Below the pieces are notes generated by a model. That model saw only the letters and a list, made by a program, of their open reading frames with translations. It was not told where the DNA came from and made no database searches. DNA of 14,670 nt from contig JAITVF010000193.1 of assembly GCA_031285945.1 (NCBI GenBank), positions 1-14,670 of the forward strand, given 5' to 3'. The position numbers and the translations under genes are program-made. The DNA is from Oscillospiraceae bacterium (GTDB lineage: Bacteria > Bacillota > Clostridia > Oscillospirales > Ruminococcaceae). This document shows, in pieces, positions 1-7,408 of this stretch (the first letter of the stretch is position 1; every line of letters starts with the position of its first letter).

Positions 1-126
1 CTCGGCGTCCCTCGCTATGCCGCCATTGCCAGGAGCGCAGATAATCCCGCTCACGCCCGGCGACTCTCTAAGCTTTTTTACAATTGCGTGCTCGCGGCCG
101 CCGCCGCCTACAACCAGAATCTTCAT
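1..126 (-). CDS. purD: Phosphoribosylamine--glycine ligase (GAR synthetase), N-terminal 42 codons only
   Basis: Reading the minus strand from the ATG at 126 gives [20 protein letters not shown], then a segment ending in [13 protein letters not shown] at the window edge. This is the conserved start of PurD: a beta strand and glycine-rich loop (GGGGREHA) of the N domain, then the PGNGG motif. PurD joins phosphoribosylamine to glycine with ATP, the second step of IMP synthesis. A GGGAG-type ribosome binding site lies about 9 nt before the ATG. The gene follows purH after a 99-nt gap, the longest between genes in this operon, and that gap holds a strong hairpin. The remaining roughly 90% of the protein is outside the window, so its integrity cannot be judged. 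The family assignment is secure. Confidence 0.93.
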   Translation of the reverse strand, partial: MKILVVGGGGREHAIVKKLRESPGVSGIICAPGNGGIARDAE

Positions 127-152
127 GCCGGGAATCTCCCTTAAAGTAAAAT

Positions 153-187
153 CGTATCTCTCCCAGCCGAAGGCGGGGAGAGATACG
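153..187 (-). promoter_or_regulatory. Intercistronic hairpin between purH and purD
   Basis: A perfect 12-bp inverted repeat (CGTATCTCTCCC at 153-164 against GGGAGAGATACG at 176-187) flanks a short loop that itself contains GCC/GGC pairing. In the minus-strand transcript it lies 39 nt after the purH stop and is followed by ATTTTACTTT, which is T-rich but not a continuous U tract. It could be a leaky terminator reducing purD transcription, an RNA-processing or stability element, or a spacer. The pairing is certain; the function is inferred. Confidence 0.5.
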
Positions 188-225
188 GCGCCGGGGCCTT
201 AGAGCTTGTTTGATAAATGTTCTGG

Positions 226-1782
226 TCAATGCTTAAAATGACGTACCCCGGTAAAGATCATGGCGATTCCCGCCTGATTGCAGGCCCTTATTGAATCCTC
301 GTCCCGTATGGAGCCGCCCGGCTGGATTATGGCGGTGACTCCCGCCTTAACAGCCAGCTCCACACAGTCGGAGAAGGGGAAAAAGGCGTCGGAGGCCATA
401 ACGCTGCCTTTGGCGCTTTGGCCCGCGTATCTTACGGCAAGCTCCAGTGCCGTAACCCGGTTGGTCTGGCCGGGGCCTACACCCACCGTGCGGTTACCCT
501 TGGCGAGTACGATACCGTTAGATTTAACATGCTTTACAACCTTCCACGCAAAGAGCAGCTGCCTTAGCTCCTCCTCTGTGGGGGGCCTGTCGGTTACGGT
601 TTTAAGCTCCTCGTTTCCGGCAAGTAGGGCGTCCAGCTCCTGTACCAAAAGGCCGCCCGCCACCCGCTTCATATCCAGCATTTTGGGGGAGTTAGCCTTA
701 TACAGGGCGGGAAGCTCGAGTAGGCGGATGTTCTTTTTGGCGGTGAGGATTTCAATAGCCTCGGGCGAAAAGCCGGGGGCCAGGATTATCTCCAGGAAAA
801 TTTCGCCCATGGCCCTGGCGGTATCTGCGTCAACCTCACGATTAAGGGCCACAATGCCGCCAAAAATAGAGACTGGGTCTGCTTCGTAGGCGTTTTTATA
901 GGCTTCGGATACAGTTTCGCCCAGACCCACGCCGCAGGGGTTGGCGTGCTTTACCGCCACCGCGCAGGGGGTTTCGCCGCCGAACTCCTTCAGAACGTCC
1001 AAAGCGCCGCCCGCATCGCCTATATTGTTGTAGCTGAGCTCCTTGCCGTGGAGCTGCCTTGCGGCGGAGATAACGTTGTCCCACCCGGCCGATTCCTTAT
1101 AGAAGGCCGCCTTCTGGTGAGGGTTTTCGCCGTAGCGCATTTCCTGCGCCTTTTCGTATGTAAAGGTGAGCTCCTGGGGAAAGAGGGGGGCGTCCTCGTA
1201 TTTTCCGCGCAGAAACGAGGCTATAAGGGCATCGTAGGCGGCGGTGTGCTCAAAAACCTTGGCGGCCAGCCTAAACTTAAGCTCCCTGGGAACAATGCCG
1301 TCATAGCTGAGCTTTTGCAGAATCAGGGGGTAATCCTCGGGATTTACAACAACGGCGACGTCCTGCCAGTTTTTGGCGGCGGCGCGTATCATGGTGGGGC
1401 CGCCGATATCTATATTCTCGATTGCCTCCTCCAGGGTGACCTGCTCCCTCAGAACAGTCTTGCGAAAAGGGTACAGGTTTATTACGACCAGATCGATCGT
1501 ACCTATACCCAAAAGCTCAAGCTGCCGCATGTGCTCGGGGTTATCGCGAACGGCGAGTATTCCCGCGTGAATCGCCGGGTGAAGTGTTTTGACACGCCCG
1601 TCCAGGCACTCGGGGAAGCCGGTCAGGCGGCTTACCTCGGTAGCGGCTATCCCCGCTTCGGCGAGAGCCTTAGCCGTGCCGCCGGTTGATATGATCTCGT
1701 AGTTAAGCTCTTTTAGGGCTTTGGCGAAATCTACAAGCCCCGTCTTATCCGAAACGCTTATTAGAGCGCGCTTTTTGCTCAC
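226..1782 (-). CDS. purH: Bifunctional AICAR formyltransferase / IMP cyclohydrolase
   Basis: PurH catalyses the last two steps to IMP: formylation of AICAR from 10-formyl-THF, then ring closure. The N-terminal MGS-like cyclohydrolase domain opens with [14 protein letters not shown] and contains STGGTAKAL and [15 protein letters not shown]. The transformylase domain carries [11 protein letters not shown], the catalytic KHANPCGVG motif and SDAFFPFSD, and ends with the family-typical TGVRHFKH. The frame stays open up to a GTG at 1836 directly against the purN stop. I chose GTG at 1782 because AGAGGA sits 9 nt upstream and the protein then starts at the usual VSKKRALIS point, giving 518 residues against about 510 in relatives. 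It lies 54 nt after purN. A 247-codon open frame on the opposite strand is a shadow of this gene. Confidence 0.96.
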   Translation of the reverse strand: MSKKRALISVSDKTGLVDFAKALKELNYEIISTGGTAKALAEAGIAATEVSRLTGFPECLDGRVKTLHPAIHAGILAVRDNPEHMRQLELLGIGTIDLVVINLYPFRKTVLREQVTLEEAIENIDIGGPTMIRAAAKNWQDVAVVVNPEDYPLILQKLSYDGIVPRELKFRLAAKVFEHTAAYDALIASFLRGKYEDAPLFPQELTFTYEKAQEMRYGENPHQKAAFYKESAGWDNVISAARQLHGKELSYNNIGDAGGALDVLKEFGGETPCAVAVKHANPCGVGLGETVSEAYKNAYEADPVSIFGGIVALNREVDADTARAMGEIFLEIILAPGFSPEAIEILTAKKNIRLLELPALYKANSPKMLDMKRVAGGLLVQELDALLAGNEELKTVTDRPPTEEELRQLLFAWKVVKHVKSNGIVLAKGNRTVGVGPGQTNRVTALELAVRYAGQSAKGSVMASDAFFPFSDCVELAVKAGVTAIIQPGGSIRDEDSIRACNQAGIAMIFTGVRHFKH

Positions 1783-1836
1783 CTTATGATTTCCTCTCTT
1801 TTTAGAGTAGCGATTGCCCGGAGCTTTACCGTCCAC

Positions 1837-2490
1837 TTAAGCCAACCCCTTTTCTCTTTCATATTCGCGGGTGATATGAGCCTGTCCGCGGCAAAAAAGG
1901 GCCACCGCTCGCGGCAGCAGCACCCACTCGGCCTCCTCCATAACCCGGCGCTGAAGAATCTCGGGCGTATCGTCGGGCAGAACCTCAACCGCCTTTTGCA
2001 GGATTATCCGCCCGCCGTCCACCACCTCGTTTACAAAGTGGACGGTCGCCCCCGTTACCTTCACCCCGGCCCCAAGAGCGGCCTCGTGAACCTTAAGCCC
2101 GTACATGCCCGGCCCGCAAAAGGAGGGTATGAGAGAGGGGTGAACGTTTATTATCCGCCCGTCAAAGCGGGCAAGCACCCTTTGGCCCAGTACCGCCATA
2201 AAGCCCGCCAGGACGACAAGATCAATCGAAAAGGCGAGCAGGGCCTCGCAGAGCCGCCCGTCAAATTCCCCGGCGGTCATATCGCGGCGGGGAATAGTAA
2301 GAGTCGTTATCCCCGCCGATTCGGCGCGGCGAAGGGCATAAGCCCCCGGGCTAGAGGAGATCACAAGCGAAAGCCTGCCGCCGCCAAGCCCGTTTTTTCC
2401 CGAGGCGTCGATCAGCGCCTGCAGGTTGGTGCCCCCGCCGCTTACCAGTACGGCTATGCGGGTCTCGGCGGCCTTAACCCGGTCACACAA
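1837..2490 (-). CDS. purN: Phosphoribosylglycinamide formyltransferase (10-formyl-THF dependent)
   Basis: PurN transfers the formyl group of 10-formyl-THF to GAR, making FGAR. The protein starts with the Rossmann-type strand RIAVLVSGGGTNLQALIDAS. The catalytic triad is visible as N115 and H117 in NVHPSLIPSF and D158 in VNEVVDGGRIILQ. At 217 residues it is slightly longer than the about 200 usual, from a short N-terminal extension. The start is TTG at 2490, inside the purM stop region (8-nt overlap); no better start codon precedes the conserved strand. The ribosome binding site is weak (GGGG about 10 nt upstream), so initiation probably depends on coupling to purM translation. It is the folate-dependent enzyme, not the formate-using PurT. 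Confidence 0.93.
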   Translation of the reverse strand: MCDRVKAAETRIAVLVSGGGTNLQALIDASGKNGLGGGRLSLVISSSPGAYALRRAESAGITTLTIPRRDMTAGEFDGRLCEALLAFSIDLVVLAGFMAVLGQRVLARFDGRIINVHPSLIPSFCGPGMYGLKVHEAALGAGVKVTGATVHFVNEVVDGGRIILQKAVEVLPDDTPEILQRRVMEEAEWVLLPRAVALFCRGQAHITREYEREKGLA

Positions 2491-3523
2491 TTTCTACGCC
2501 CCGCTCGCCCTCTTTTACCACACCCATCGCGTAGGCGTCCACCCCTTCCTCCGTAAGGACGCGGATCGCCTTGCCGGCGTCCTCCTCGGGAACAAAGGCG
2601 CACATACCCACCCCCATGTTAAAGGTCGAGAACATGTCTCTTACCGGGATTTTTCCCGTTTGGGCGATAAGCCCGAAGATAGGCGGAACCCGCAGGCTCG
2701 GCTTATCAACGCGGGCGGTAAGGCCCTCGGGCCGCGCGCGGGGGATATTCTCGTAAAAGCCGCCGCCGGTAATGTTGCAAAGCCCGTTAAGCCTTACGGC
2801 CCTTGCCATGGCAAGCACCTGCTTTACGTATATTCTGGTGGGTGTGAGAAGAGCCTCGCCCAGGGTGCTGCCAAGCTCGGGGTAAATCCTGCCGAGCCCC
2901 CCCTTCTCGACTTCAAAGACCTTGCGGACCAGTGAGAAGCCGTTGGAGTGAAGCCCCGAGGAGGGCAGGGCGAGGATTACGTCCCCCGCCTTTACGTTTT
3001 CCGGCGCGAGCATCCTGCTTTTATCCACAATGCCGACCGAAAAGCCCGCGAGGTCGTATTCGTCGTGGGCGTAAAACCCCGGCATTTCGGCCGTTTCGCC
3101 GCCTATAAGGGCGCAGCCCGCCTGAACGCAGCCCTCGGCCACGCCCGAGACGATCTTTTCTATCCTCTCGGGCACGTTTTTTCCTACGGCTAAGTAATCG
3201 AGAAAGAACATAGGTGAGGCTCCCGAGCAGATTATATCGTTTACGCACATGGCCACGCAGTCTATCCCCACGGTGTCGTGGCGGTTGAGCAAAAAGGCCA
3301 GCCGCAGCTTTGTGCCGACTCCGTCGGCTCCCGAAACGAGCACCGGCTCCTCAATTCCCGCAAGGTTGGGGGCGTAAAGCCCGCCGAAGCCGCCCAGCCC
3401 CGACAGTACCCCGGGGGTTATGGTGCGCGCTGCGTGGCTCTTTATGAGCTCTACCGCCCGGTACCCGGCGGTAACGTCCACACCGGCGTTTTTATAGCTC
3501 TCAGTATAGCTGTTGTTTTGCAT
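2483..3523 (-). CDS. purM: Phosphoribosylformylglycinamidine cyclo-ligase (AIR synthetase)
   Basis: PurM closes the imidazole ring of FGAM with ATP to give AIR. The 346-residue protein has the usual family length. Recognisable segments are the N-terminal DVTAGYRAVELIK, the nucleotide-binding loop GADGVGTKLRLAF near residues 65-77, GIDCVAMCVNDI near 87-98, GGETAEMPGFY near 141-151 and the C-terminal half with NITGGGFYENIPR. The ATG at 3523 follows CGGAGGA by about 4 nt. It lies 29 nt after purF, and its last codons overlap the purN start, so the two are probably translationally coupled. No key segment appears missing. Confidence 0.96.
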   Translation of the reverse strand: MQNNSYTESYKNAGVDVTAGYRAVELIKSHAARTITPGVLSGLGGFGGLYAPNLAGIEEPVLVSGADGVGTKLRLAFLLNRHDTVGIDCVAMCVNDIICSGASPMFFLDYLAVGKNVPERIEKIVSGVAEGCVQAGCALIGGETAEMPGFYAHDEYDLAGFSVGIVDKSRMLAPENVKAGDVILALPSSGLHSNGFSLVRKVFEVEKGGLGRIYPELGSTLGEALLTPTRIYVKQVLAMARAVRLNGLCNITGGGFYENIPRARPEGLTARVDKPSLRVPPIFGLIAQTGKIPVRDMFSTFNMGVGMCAFVPEEDAGKAIRVLTEEGVDAYAMGVVKEGERGVEIV

Positions 3524-3552
3524 GGCGTCCTCCGTTTAAGTGGCTGTTATGA

Positions 3553-4977
3553 TCATTTACGCTCGCTTATACGTTGCTCGTATCTGCTGCCCTGCCCGTC
3601 CTCCGGCTCGGGCAGGGGGTAAGAGCCTGTAAAGCAGCCGTCGCAGAAGCCGCAGTCGGCTTTTTCGGCTATTTTGTTTACACCCGCAACCGAGAGGAAG
3701 GCGAGGCTGTCCACTCCGATCTTATCGGCGATTTCAGGCACCGTCATCTTGTTTGCTATAAGATGCTCGCGGCTGTCGATATCGGTCCCGAAGTAACAGG
3801 GGTGGCGAAAGGGCGGCGCCGAAACCCTCATGTGAACCTCTCTGGCGCCGGCCTCGCGCAAGAGCTTTACGATCCGCCAGCTGGTGGTGCCCCTTACTAT
3901 AGAGTCATCCACCATCACTACCCGCTTATTTCTAACCGTTTCGGCTATAACGTTGAGCTTTATCCTGACCGAGCTGTCCCGCATGAGCTGGGTGGGCTGA
4001 ATAAAGGTTCTGCCTATATAGCGGTTTTTTATAAAGCCGGTTCCGTAGGGTATGCCCGATTCTTGCGAAAAGCCCAAGGCCGCGTCGAGCCCCGAATCGG
4101 GAACGCCTACGACCACGTCGGCCTCGGCGGGGTGATCCTTTGCGAGAAGCCTTCCCGCCCTAATCCTGGCCGAGTGGACGCTAACGCCCTGTATGACCGA
4201 ATCGGGCCGGGCAAAGTAGACGTATTCAAAGACGCATAGGCTGCCTCGGGAGCCGGTGTGGGTTTTAATGGAGCGTACCCCGTCCCTGGAGGCTACCACA
4301 ATCTCGCCGGGCAGAATATCCCGTATAAATTCCCCGCCTATGGAATCGAAGGCGCAGCTCTCGGAGGCAAAAATGACCGAATCGCCCAGCCTGCCCATAC
4401 AGAGGGGGCGGAAGCCGTTGGGGTCGCGGGCCGCGATCATCTTTTGGGGTGACATTATCAGGAGTGAATAGGCGCCGCTGATTCTGTGCATAGCCCGCTC
4501 GACCGATTCCTCAATAGAGCCGGAAAGAAGGCGCTCTTTTATAACGATGTGGCTTATGACCTCGGTATCGGTAGAGGAGTGGAAGATAGCGCCGCCCAGC
4601 TCGAGCCCCTCGCGAAGCTTTGAAGCGTTTATGATGTTGCCGTTGTGGGCGAGAACCATGGTTCCCTTTATGTGGCGGACCACAAGCGGCTGGGCGCTGT
4701 AGCGGCTGTGGGGATCGGTCGAGGATGCGCGAACATGGCCTATGGCCATATTGCCCCTGCCCAGCCTCGATATGGTCTCCGCGTCAAACACGTCGGGAAC
4801 AAGGCCCGTATCCCTGTGATAGGTTATAACCCCGTCGTCATTCACGGCGATTCCGCAGCTTTCCTGGCCCCGGTGCTGAAGGGCGTATAGGGCCATGCAG
4901 GCGTTGGCCGCAACGTCGGCGTTCATCTCGCCAAAGATTCCAAAAACCCCGCACTCTTCGTTGATAGAGCGGAACAT
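3553..4977 (-). CDS. purF: Amidophosphoribosyltransferase (PRPP amidotransferase)
   Basis: PurF makes 5-phosphoribosylamine from PRPP and glutamine, the committed step of purine synthesis. The 474-residue protein begins MFRSINEECGVFGIFG, so a short propeptide of about 8 residues should be removed to expose the nucleophile Cys9, as in the Bacillus subtilis enzyme. The N-terminal Ntn glutaminase domain shows LQHRGQES and HNGNIINA. The C-terminal phosphoribosyltransferase domain has the PRPP loop MVDDSIVRGTT (355-365). Cysteines C248, C394, C445 and C448 (the last two in CDGCFTG) match the ligands of the 4Fe-4S cluster of Bacillus-type PurF, implying an oxygen-sensitive enzyme. C442 is an additional cysteine. 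The ATG at 4977 follows GGGAGGTG closely. Feedback control by nucleotides is known for the family. Confidence 0.97.
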   Translation of the reverse strand: MFRSINEECGVFGIFGEMNADVAANACMALYALQHRGQESCGIAVNDDGVITYHRDTGLVPDVFDAETISRLGRGNMAIGHVRASSTDPHSRYSAQPLVVRHIKGTMVLAHNGNIINASKLREGLELGGAIFHSSTDTEVISHIVIKERLLSGSIEESVERAMHRISGAYSLLIMSPQKMIAARDPNGFRPLCMGRLGDSVIFASESCAFDSIGGEFIRDILPGEIVVASRDGVRSIKTHTGSRGSLCVFEYVYFARPDSVIQGVSVHSARIRAGRLLAKDHPAEADVVVGVPDSGLDAALGFSQESGIPYGTGFIKNRYIGRTFIQPTQLMRDSSVRIKLNVIAETVRNKRVVMVDDSIVRGTTSWRIVKLLREAGAREVHMRVSAPPFRHPCYFGTDIDSREHLIANKMTVPEIADKIGVDSLAFLSVAGVNKIAEKADCGFCDGCFTGSYPLPEPEDGQGSRYEQRISERK

Positions 4978-5017
4978 ACAACACCTCCCGGATGGAATTG
5001 ACCTGACTGGCGGTATA

Positions 5018-5737
5018 TTACTCGCCCAGGAGTCTGCGCAGAATTTCCCTGTAGGCGTCCTCTACCCCTCCCAGGTCTCGGCGGAAGCGGTCCTTGTCAA
5101 GCTTTTCGCCCGTTTTTGAGTCCCAGAAGCGGCAGGTATCGGGGGAGATTTCGTCGGCGAGGATTATTGTCCCGTCGGGGGTTTTGCCGAACTCAAGCTT
5201 AAAGTCAATAAGCTCAACCCCGGCTGTTTTAAGATATCCGCCAAGAATTTCGTTCACCCTCATAGCGTAGTCGCATATGATGGCGACCTCTTCCTTGGTT
5301 GCTAGATTCATGGCCGCGATATGGTAATCGTTAACCATAGGGTCGCCAAGCTCGTCGTTTTTATAGCTGAACTCAAGGACGGTGGAGCGCAGCTTTTCGC
5401 CCTCGGGAAGGCCCAGACGGGTCGAGAGGCTGCCGGCCGCTATATTGCGGACTATGACCTCCAAGGGGACGATGTCGACCTTTTTGACCAGCGTTTCACG
5501 CTCGCTGAGCTCTTCGACAAAGTGAGTGGGGATTCCGTTGCGCTCCATCAGGCGCATAAGATGGTTGGTCACCCGGTTGTTTATGACCCCCTTACCGGCT
5601 ATCTGCCCCTTCTTGAGTCCGTTAAAGGCGGTGGCGTCGTCCTTGTAGTCCACTATGCATAGCCCCGGGTCGGCCGTTGCGAAAACCCTTTTGGCTTTTC
5701 CCTCATAGAGCTGGTTCATTTTCTGCGCGGCTGCCAT
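5018..5737 (-). CDS. purC: Phosphoribosylaminoimidazole-succinocarboxamide synthase (SAICAR synthetase)
   Basis: PurC couples CAIR with aspartate using ATP to form SAICAR. The 239-residue protein is a standard bacterial single-domain form. It shows LYEGKAKRVF near the N terminus, GKGVINNRVTNHLM, the substrate-binding VPLEVIVRNIAAGS, EFSYKNDELGDPMVND, LIDFKLEFGK and DEISPDTCRFWD. ATG at 5737 follows GGGGG at 9 nt. The gene starts 28 nt after purE, the product of which supplies its substrate. No anomalies were seen. Confidence 0.97.
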   Translation of the reverse strand: MAAAQKMNQLYEGKAKRVFATADPGLCIVDYKDDATAFNGLKKGQIAGKGVINNRVTNHLMRLMERNGIPTHFVEELSERETLVKKVDIVPLEVIVRNIAAGSLSTRLGLPEGEKLRSTVLEFSYKNDELGDPMVNDYHIAAMNLATKEEVAIICDYAMRVNEILGGYLKTAGVELIDFKLEFGKTPDGTIILADEISPDTCRFWDSKTGEKLDKDRFRRDLGGVEDAYREILRRLLGE

Positions 5738-5765
5738 ATTTTATTACCCCCTGAATGAATTTTTA

Positions 5766-6254
5766 TCATCTTAGCGCGTCTTGCAGCGCGCGGTCTTTTT
5801 GTGCTACCTCTTCCTCCATCTCCCTCTTAAGGGCGACAAGCCTGTCCGCCAGTACCGGGTCGGAGAGCGCGAGTATCTGAATGGCGAGAAGGGCGGCGTT
5901 CTGGGCTCCGTCTATCGCGACGGCGGCCACGGGAACCCCCGCGGGCATCTGCACAGTCGAAAGAAGAGCGTCAAGCCCGTCCAGCGCCGAGGATTTTACG
6001 GGTATACCTATAACGGGCAGGGTGGTGTGGGCGGCCAGAACCCCGGCGAGATGGGCGGCCTTTCCCGCTGCCGCTATTATAACGCCAAAACCGCTGCCGG
6101 CCGCGTTTTTGGCAAATTCAGCTACCGCGCCGGGGGTACGGTGGGCGCTCATGACCCTTGCCTCTACAGTAACGCCAAAGGCGTTAAGCCGCGCTATAGC
6201 CGGGTTTACCACAGGCAGATCGCTGTCGCTGCCCATAACGATCGCTACCTTCAA
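5766..6254 (-). CDS. purE: N5-carboxyaminoimidazole ribonucleotide mutase, class I PurE
   Basis: PurE produces CAIR, the substrate of PurC. The 162-residue protein has the phosphate-binding IVMGSDSDLPV at the N terminus, the catalytic VMSAHRTPG and the class I type AAAGKAAHLAGVLA segment, then VPVAAVAIDGAQNAALLA. Class I enzymes normally use N5-CAIR made by PurK, and no purK is present in the window, so it lies elsewhere or the enzyme uses AIR and CO2 at high bicarbonate. The start is TTG at 6254, seven bases after a perfect AAGGAGG site; an ATG closer to that site is out of frame. As the first pur gene, it is where operon control should act, and its 212-nt leader holds a hairpin and a short ORF. 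Confidence 0.95.
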   Translation of the reverse strand: MKVAIVMGSDSDLPVVNPAIARLNAFGVTVEARVMSAHRTPGAVAEFAKNAAGSGFGVIIAAAGKAAHLAGVLAAHTTLPVIGIPVKSSALDGLDALLSTVQMPAGVPVAAVAIDGAQNAALLAIQILALSDPVLADRLVALKREMEEEVAQKDRALQDALR

Positions 6255-6290
6255 GATACATCCTCCTTATATGCATGATGATATATCGCG

Positions 6291-6386
6291 CTACTTGTCA
6301 TACGCAACGAAAGAGAGCTGCGGCGGGGCCACAACTCTCTTTATAAAACGCGAACGCTCCGATAAAACACCTGTAGCAAGCTTCAT
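6291..6386 (-). CDS. Possible 31-residue leader ORF upstream of purE
   Basis: An ATG at 6386, preceded by GGGGAG at 8 nt, opens a 31-codon frame ending in TAG at 6291, 36 nt before purE. The peptide starts MKLATGVLSERSRFIKRVV and ends PPQLSFVAYDK; it is basic in the middle and has no evident signal or membrane segment. I do not recognise it. The second half encodes the hairpin at 6310-6342, so ribosome movement could affect the structure, as in leader-peptide attenuators, but there is no run of regulatory codons. Chance occurrence or a gene remnant are equally possible. Confidence 0.3.
   Translation of the reverse strand: MKLATGVLSERSRFIKRVVAPPQLSFVAYDK
6310..6342 (-). promoter_or_regulatory. 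Hairpin in the purE leader
   Basis: In the minus-strand RNA, AAAGAGAG (6342-6335) pairs with CTCTCTTT (6317-6310), extended by six inner pairs including two G-U wobbles, around a five-base loop. That is about 14 bp, 55 nt before the purE start. The following bases (CGTTGCG) are not a U run, so a simple terminator is unlikely. No conserved purine-aptamer bases or ZTP-type core are recognisable in the leader. The structure is visible; a regulatory role is inferred from its position before a purine operon. Confidence 0.45.
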
Positions 6387-6466
6387 GGCGCGCTCTCCCC
6401 TCAGGGCCTGCCCGGAATTTTTTCCGAGCGGCCTGTCTTATTTACAGCAAGCCCTTACGCCGCGGG

Positions 6467-7402
6467 CTATTTGGAATCGCCCGAGAGCATCTCCTTAAGA
6501 GCAGATGAGAGCCCGCCCAGAGACTGGATCTCGCTGGGGATGATAAGCTTTGTGGCCTGGCCGTTCGCAACGTTTTGCAGAGCCTCAAAGCTGCGCAGCA
6601 TAAGCACCTCTTTAGTGGGATGCGCTTCGTTTAGCAGGGTTATCGCTTTGGCGCCGGCCTCCTGAACCAGCCGGATAGCCTCGGCCTGTCCCGTCGCCTC
6701 GTGTATGAGCGCTTCGCGCTTGGCCTCGGCCTGGAGGATCTGGCGCTGCTTTTCGGCCTCGGCCCTGAGAATCTGGCTTTCCTTTTCGCCCTCGGCCACA
6801 AGAATCTGGCTCCGCTTTTCGCCCTCGGCCCTAAGAATGGCCTCGCGGCGTTCGCGCTCAGCCTTCATCTGCTTTTCCATGGCGTCCTGAATTTCACGCG
6901 GCGGCAGTATGTTCTTGAGCTCTACCCGGTTCACCTTTATGCCCCACTTGTCGGTAGCGGTATCAAGTGTGGCGGTGATCCTTGTGTTTATGATATCGCG
7001 TGAGGTCAGGGTGTGGTCAAGCTCCATATCGCCTATAATGTTACGCAGCGTGGTGGCGGTAAGGTTCTCTATGGCGCTCATGGGCCGCTCCACCCCGTAG
7101 GTGTAGAGCTTGGCGTCGGTTACCTGAAAAAAGACTACGGTATCGATCTGCATCGTTACGTTGTCCTTGGTTATCACGGGCTGGGGCTTAAAATCAACCA
7201 CCTGCTCCTTGATGCTCACCCTTTTGGCAATGCGGTCAATAAAGGGTATTTTAATCCGCAGCCCCGTCTCCCAGGTGCCGTAATAGGCGCCCAGGCGTTC
7301 CATAACGTAAACAGTCGCCTGAGGTACGATGCGGACGTTGGATATAAGGATCACCGCGAGAACCCCTATGGCTGTGAGCAATATAAATGTAAGCGGACTC
7401 AT
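6467..7402 (-). CDS. SPFH (stomatin/prohibitin)-domain membrane protein, paraslipin-like
   Basis: The 311-residue protein has one N-terminal membrane segment (about residues 4-21), then an SPFH domain (about 24-185) with typical strings such as VPQATVYVMERLGAYY, VSIKEQVVDFKPQPVITKDN and DTATDKWGIKVNRVELKNI. A charged helical region follows (about 180-250) containing 11-residue repeats of the form AEGEKxSQILx, which should form an extended coiled coil. The C terminus ends in IIPSEIQSLGGLSSALKEML. Such proteins build large oligomeric rings or cages that organise membrane microdomains and often partner with NfeD-type proteins. The NfeD-like gene lies 6 nt upstream, and the GGGAGGT ribosome binding site sits inside its last codons, implying coupled translation. 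No clear terminator follows, so some readthrough towards purE is possible. Its client process is unknown. Confidence 0.93.
   Translation of the reverse strand: MSPLTFILLTAIGVLAVILISNVRIVPQATVYVMERLGAYYGTWETGLRIKIPFIDRIAKRVSIKEQVVDFKPQPVITKDNVTMQIDTVVFFQVTDAKLYTYGVERPMSAIENLTATTLRNIIGDMELDHTLTSRDIINTRITATLDTATDKWGIKVNRVELKNILPPREIQDAMEKQMKAERERREAILRAEGEKRSQILVAEGEKESQILRAEAEKQRQILQAEAKREALIHEATGQAEAIRLVQEAGAKAITLLNEAHPTKEVLMLRSFEALQNVANGQATKLIIPSEIQSLGGLSSALKEMLSGDSK
6734..6832 (-). repeat. Three 33-bp in-frame repeats in the SPFH gene
   Basis: Three consecutive 33-bp units encode RAEGEKRSQIL, VAEGEKESQIL and RAEAEKQRQIL (residues 191-223), followed by a degenerate fourth unit starting QAEAKREALI. 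An 11-residue period is a hendecad pattern, which favours a straight or slightly right-handed coiled coil. Similar repeats are common in paraslipins, so this is a structural part of the protein and not a mobile or regulatory repeat. Copy number could vary by slippage. Confidence 0.8.
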
Positions 7403-7408
7403 GTAAAA

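Noticed and set aside
946..1689. 247-codon open frame on the plus strand opposite purH
   Set aside because: It lies wholly antisense to the well-conserved purH frame, has no ribosome binding site I can support, and its peptide resembles nothing; high GC lengthens antisense frames.
1786..2556. 256-codon open frame on the plus strand opposite purN
   Set aside because: It is antisense to purN and crosses its catalytic motifs; the composition is rich in R, P and G, as expected for a shadow frame.
3574..4239. 221-codon open frame on the plus strand opposite purF
   Set aside because: Antisense to the phosphoribosyltransferase half of purF, with no homology visible and no start signal.
6255..6466. 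Guanine riboswitch or PurR box before purE
   Set aside because: Neither the conserved aptamer core nor paired CCGAAC-type boxes with proper spacing were found; CGAACG at 6350-6357 is a single partial match.
6734..6832. Tandem repeats as a CRISPR or mobile repeat
   Set aside because: The units are 33 bp, contiguous without spacers, in frame and encode a coiled-coil typical of paraslipins.
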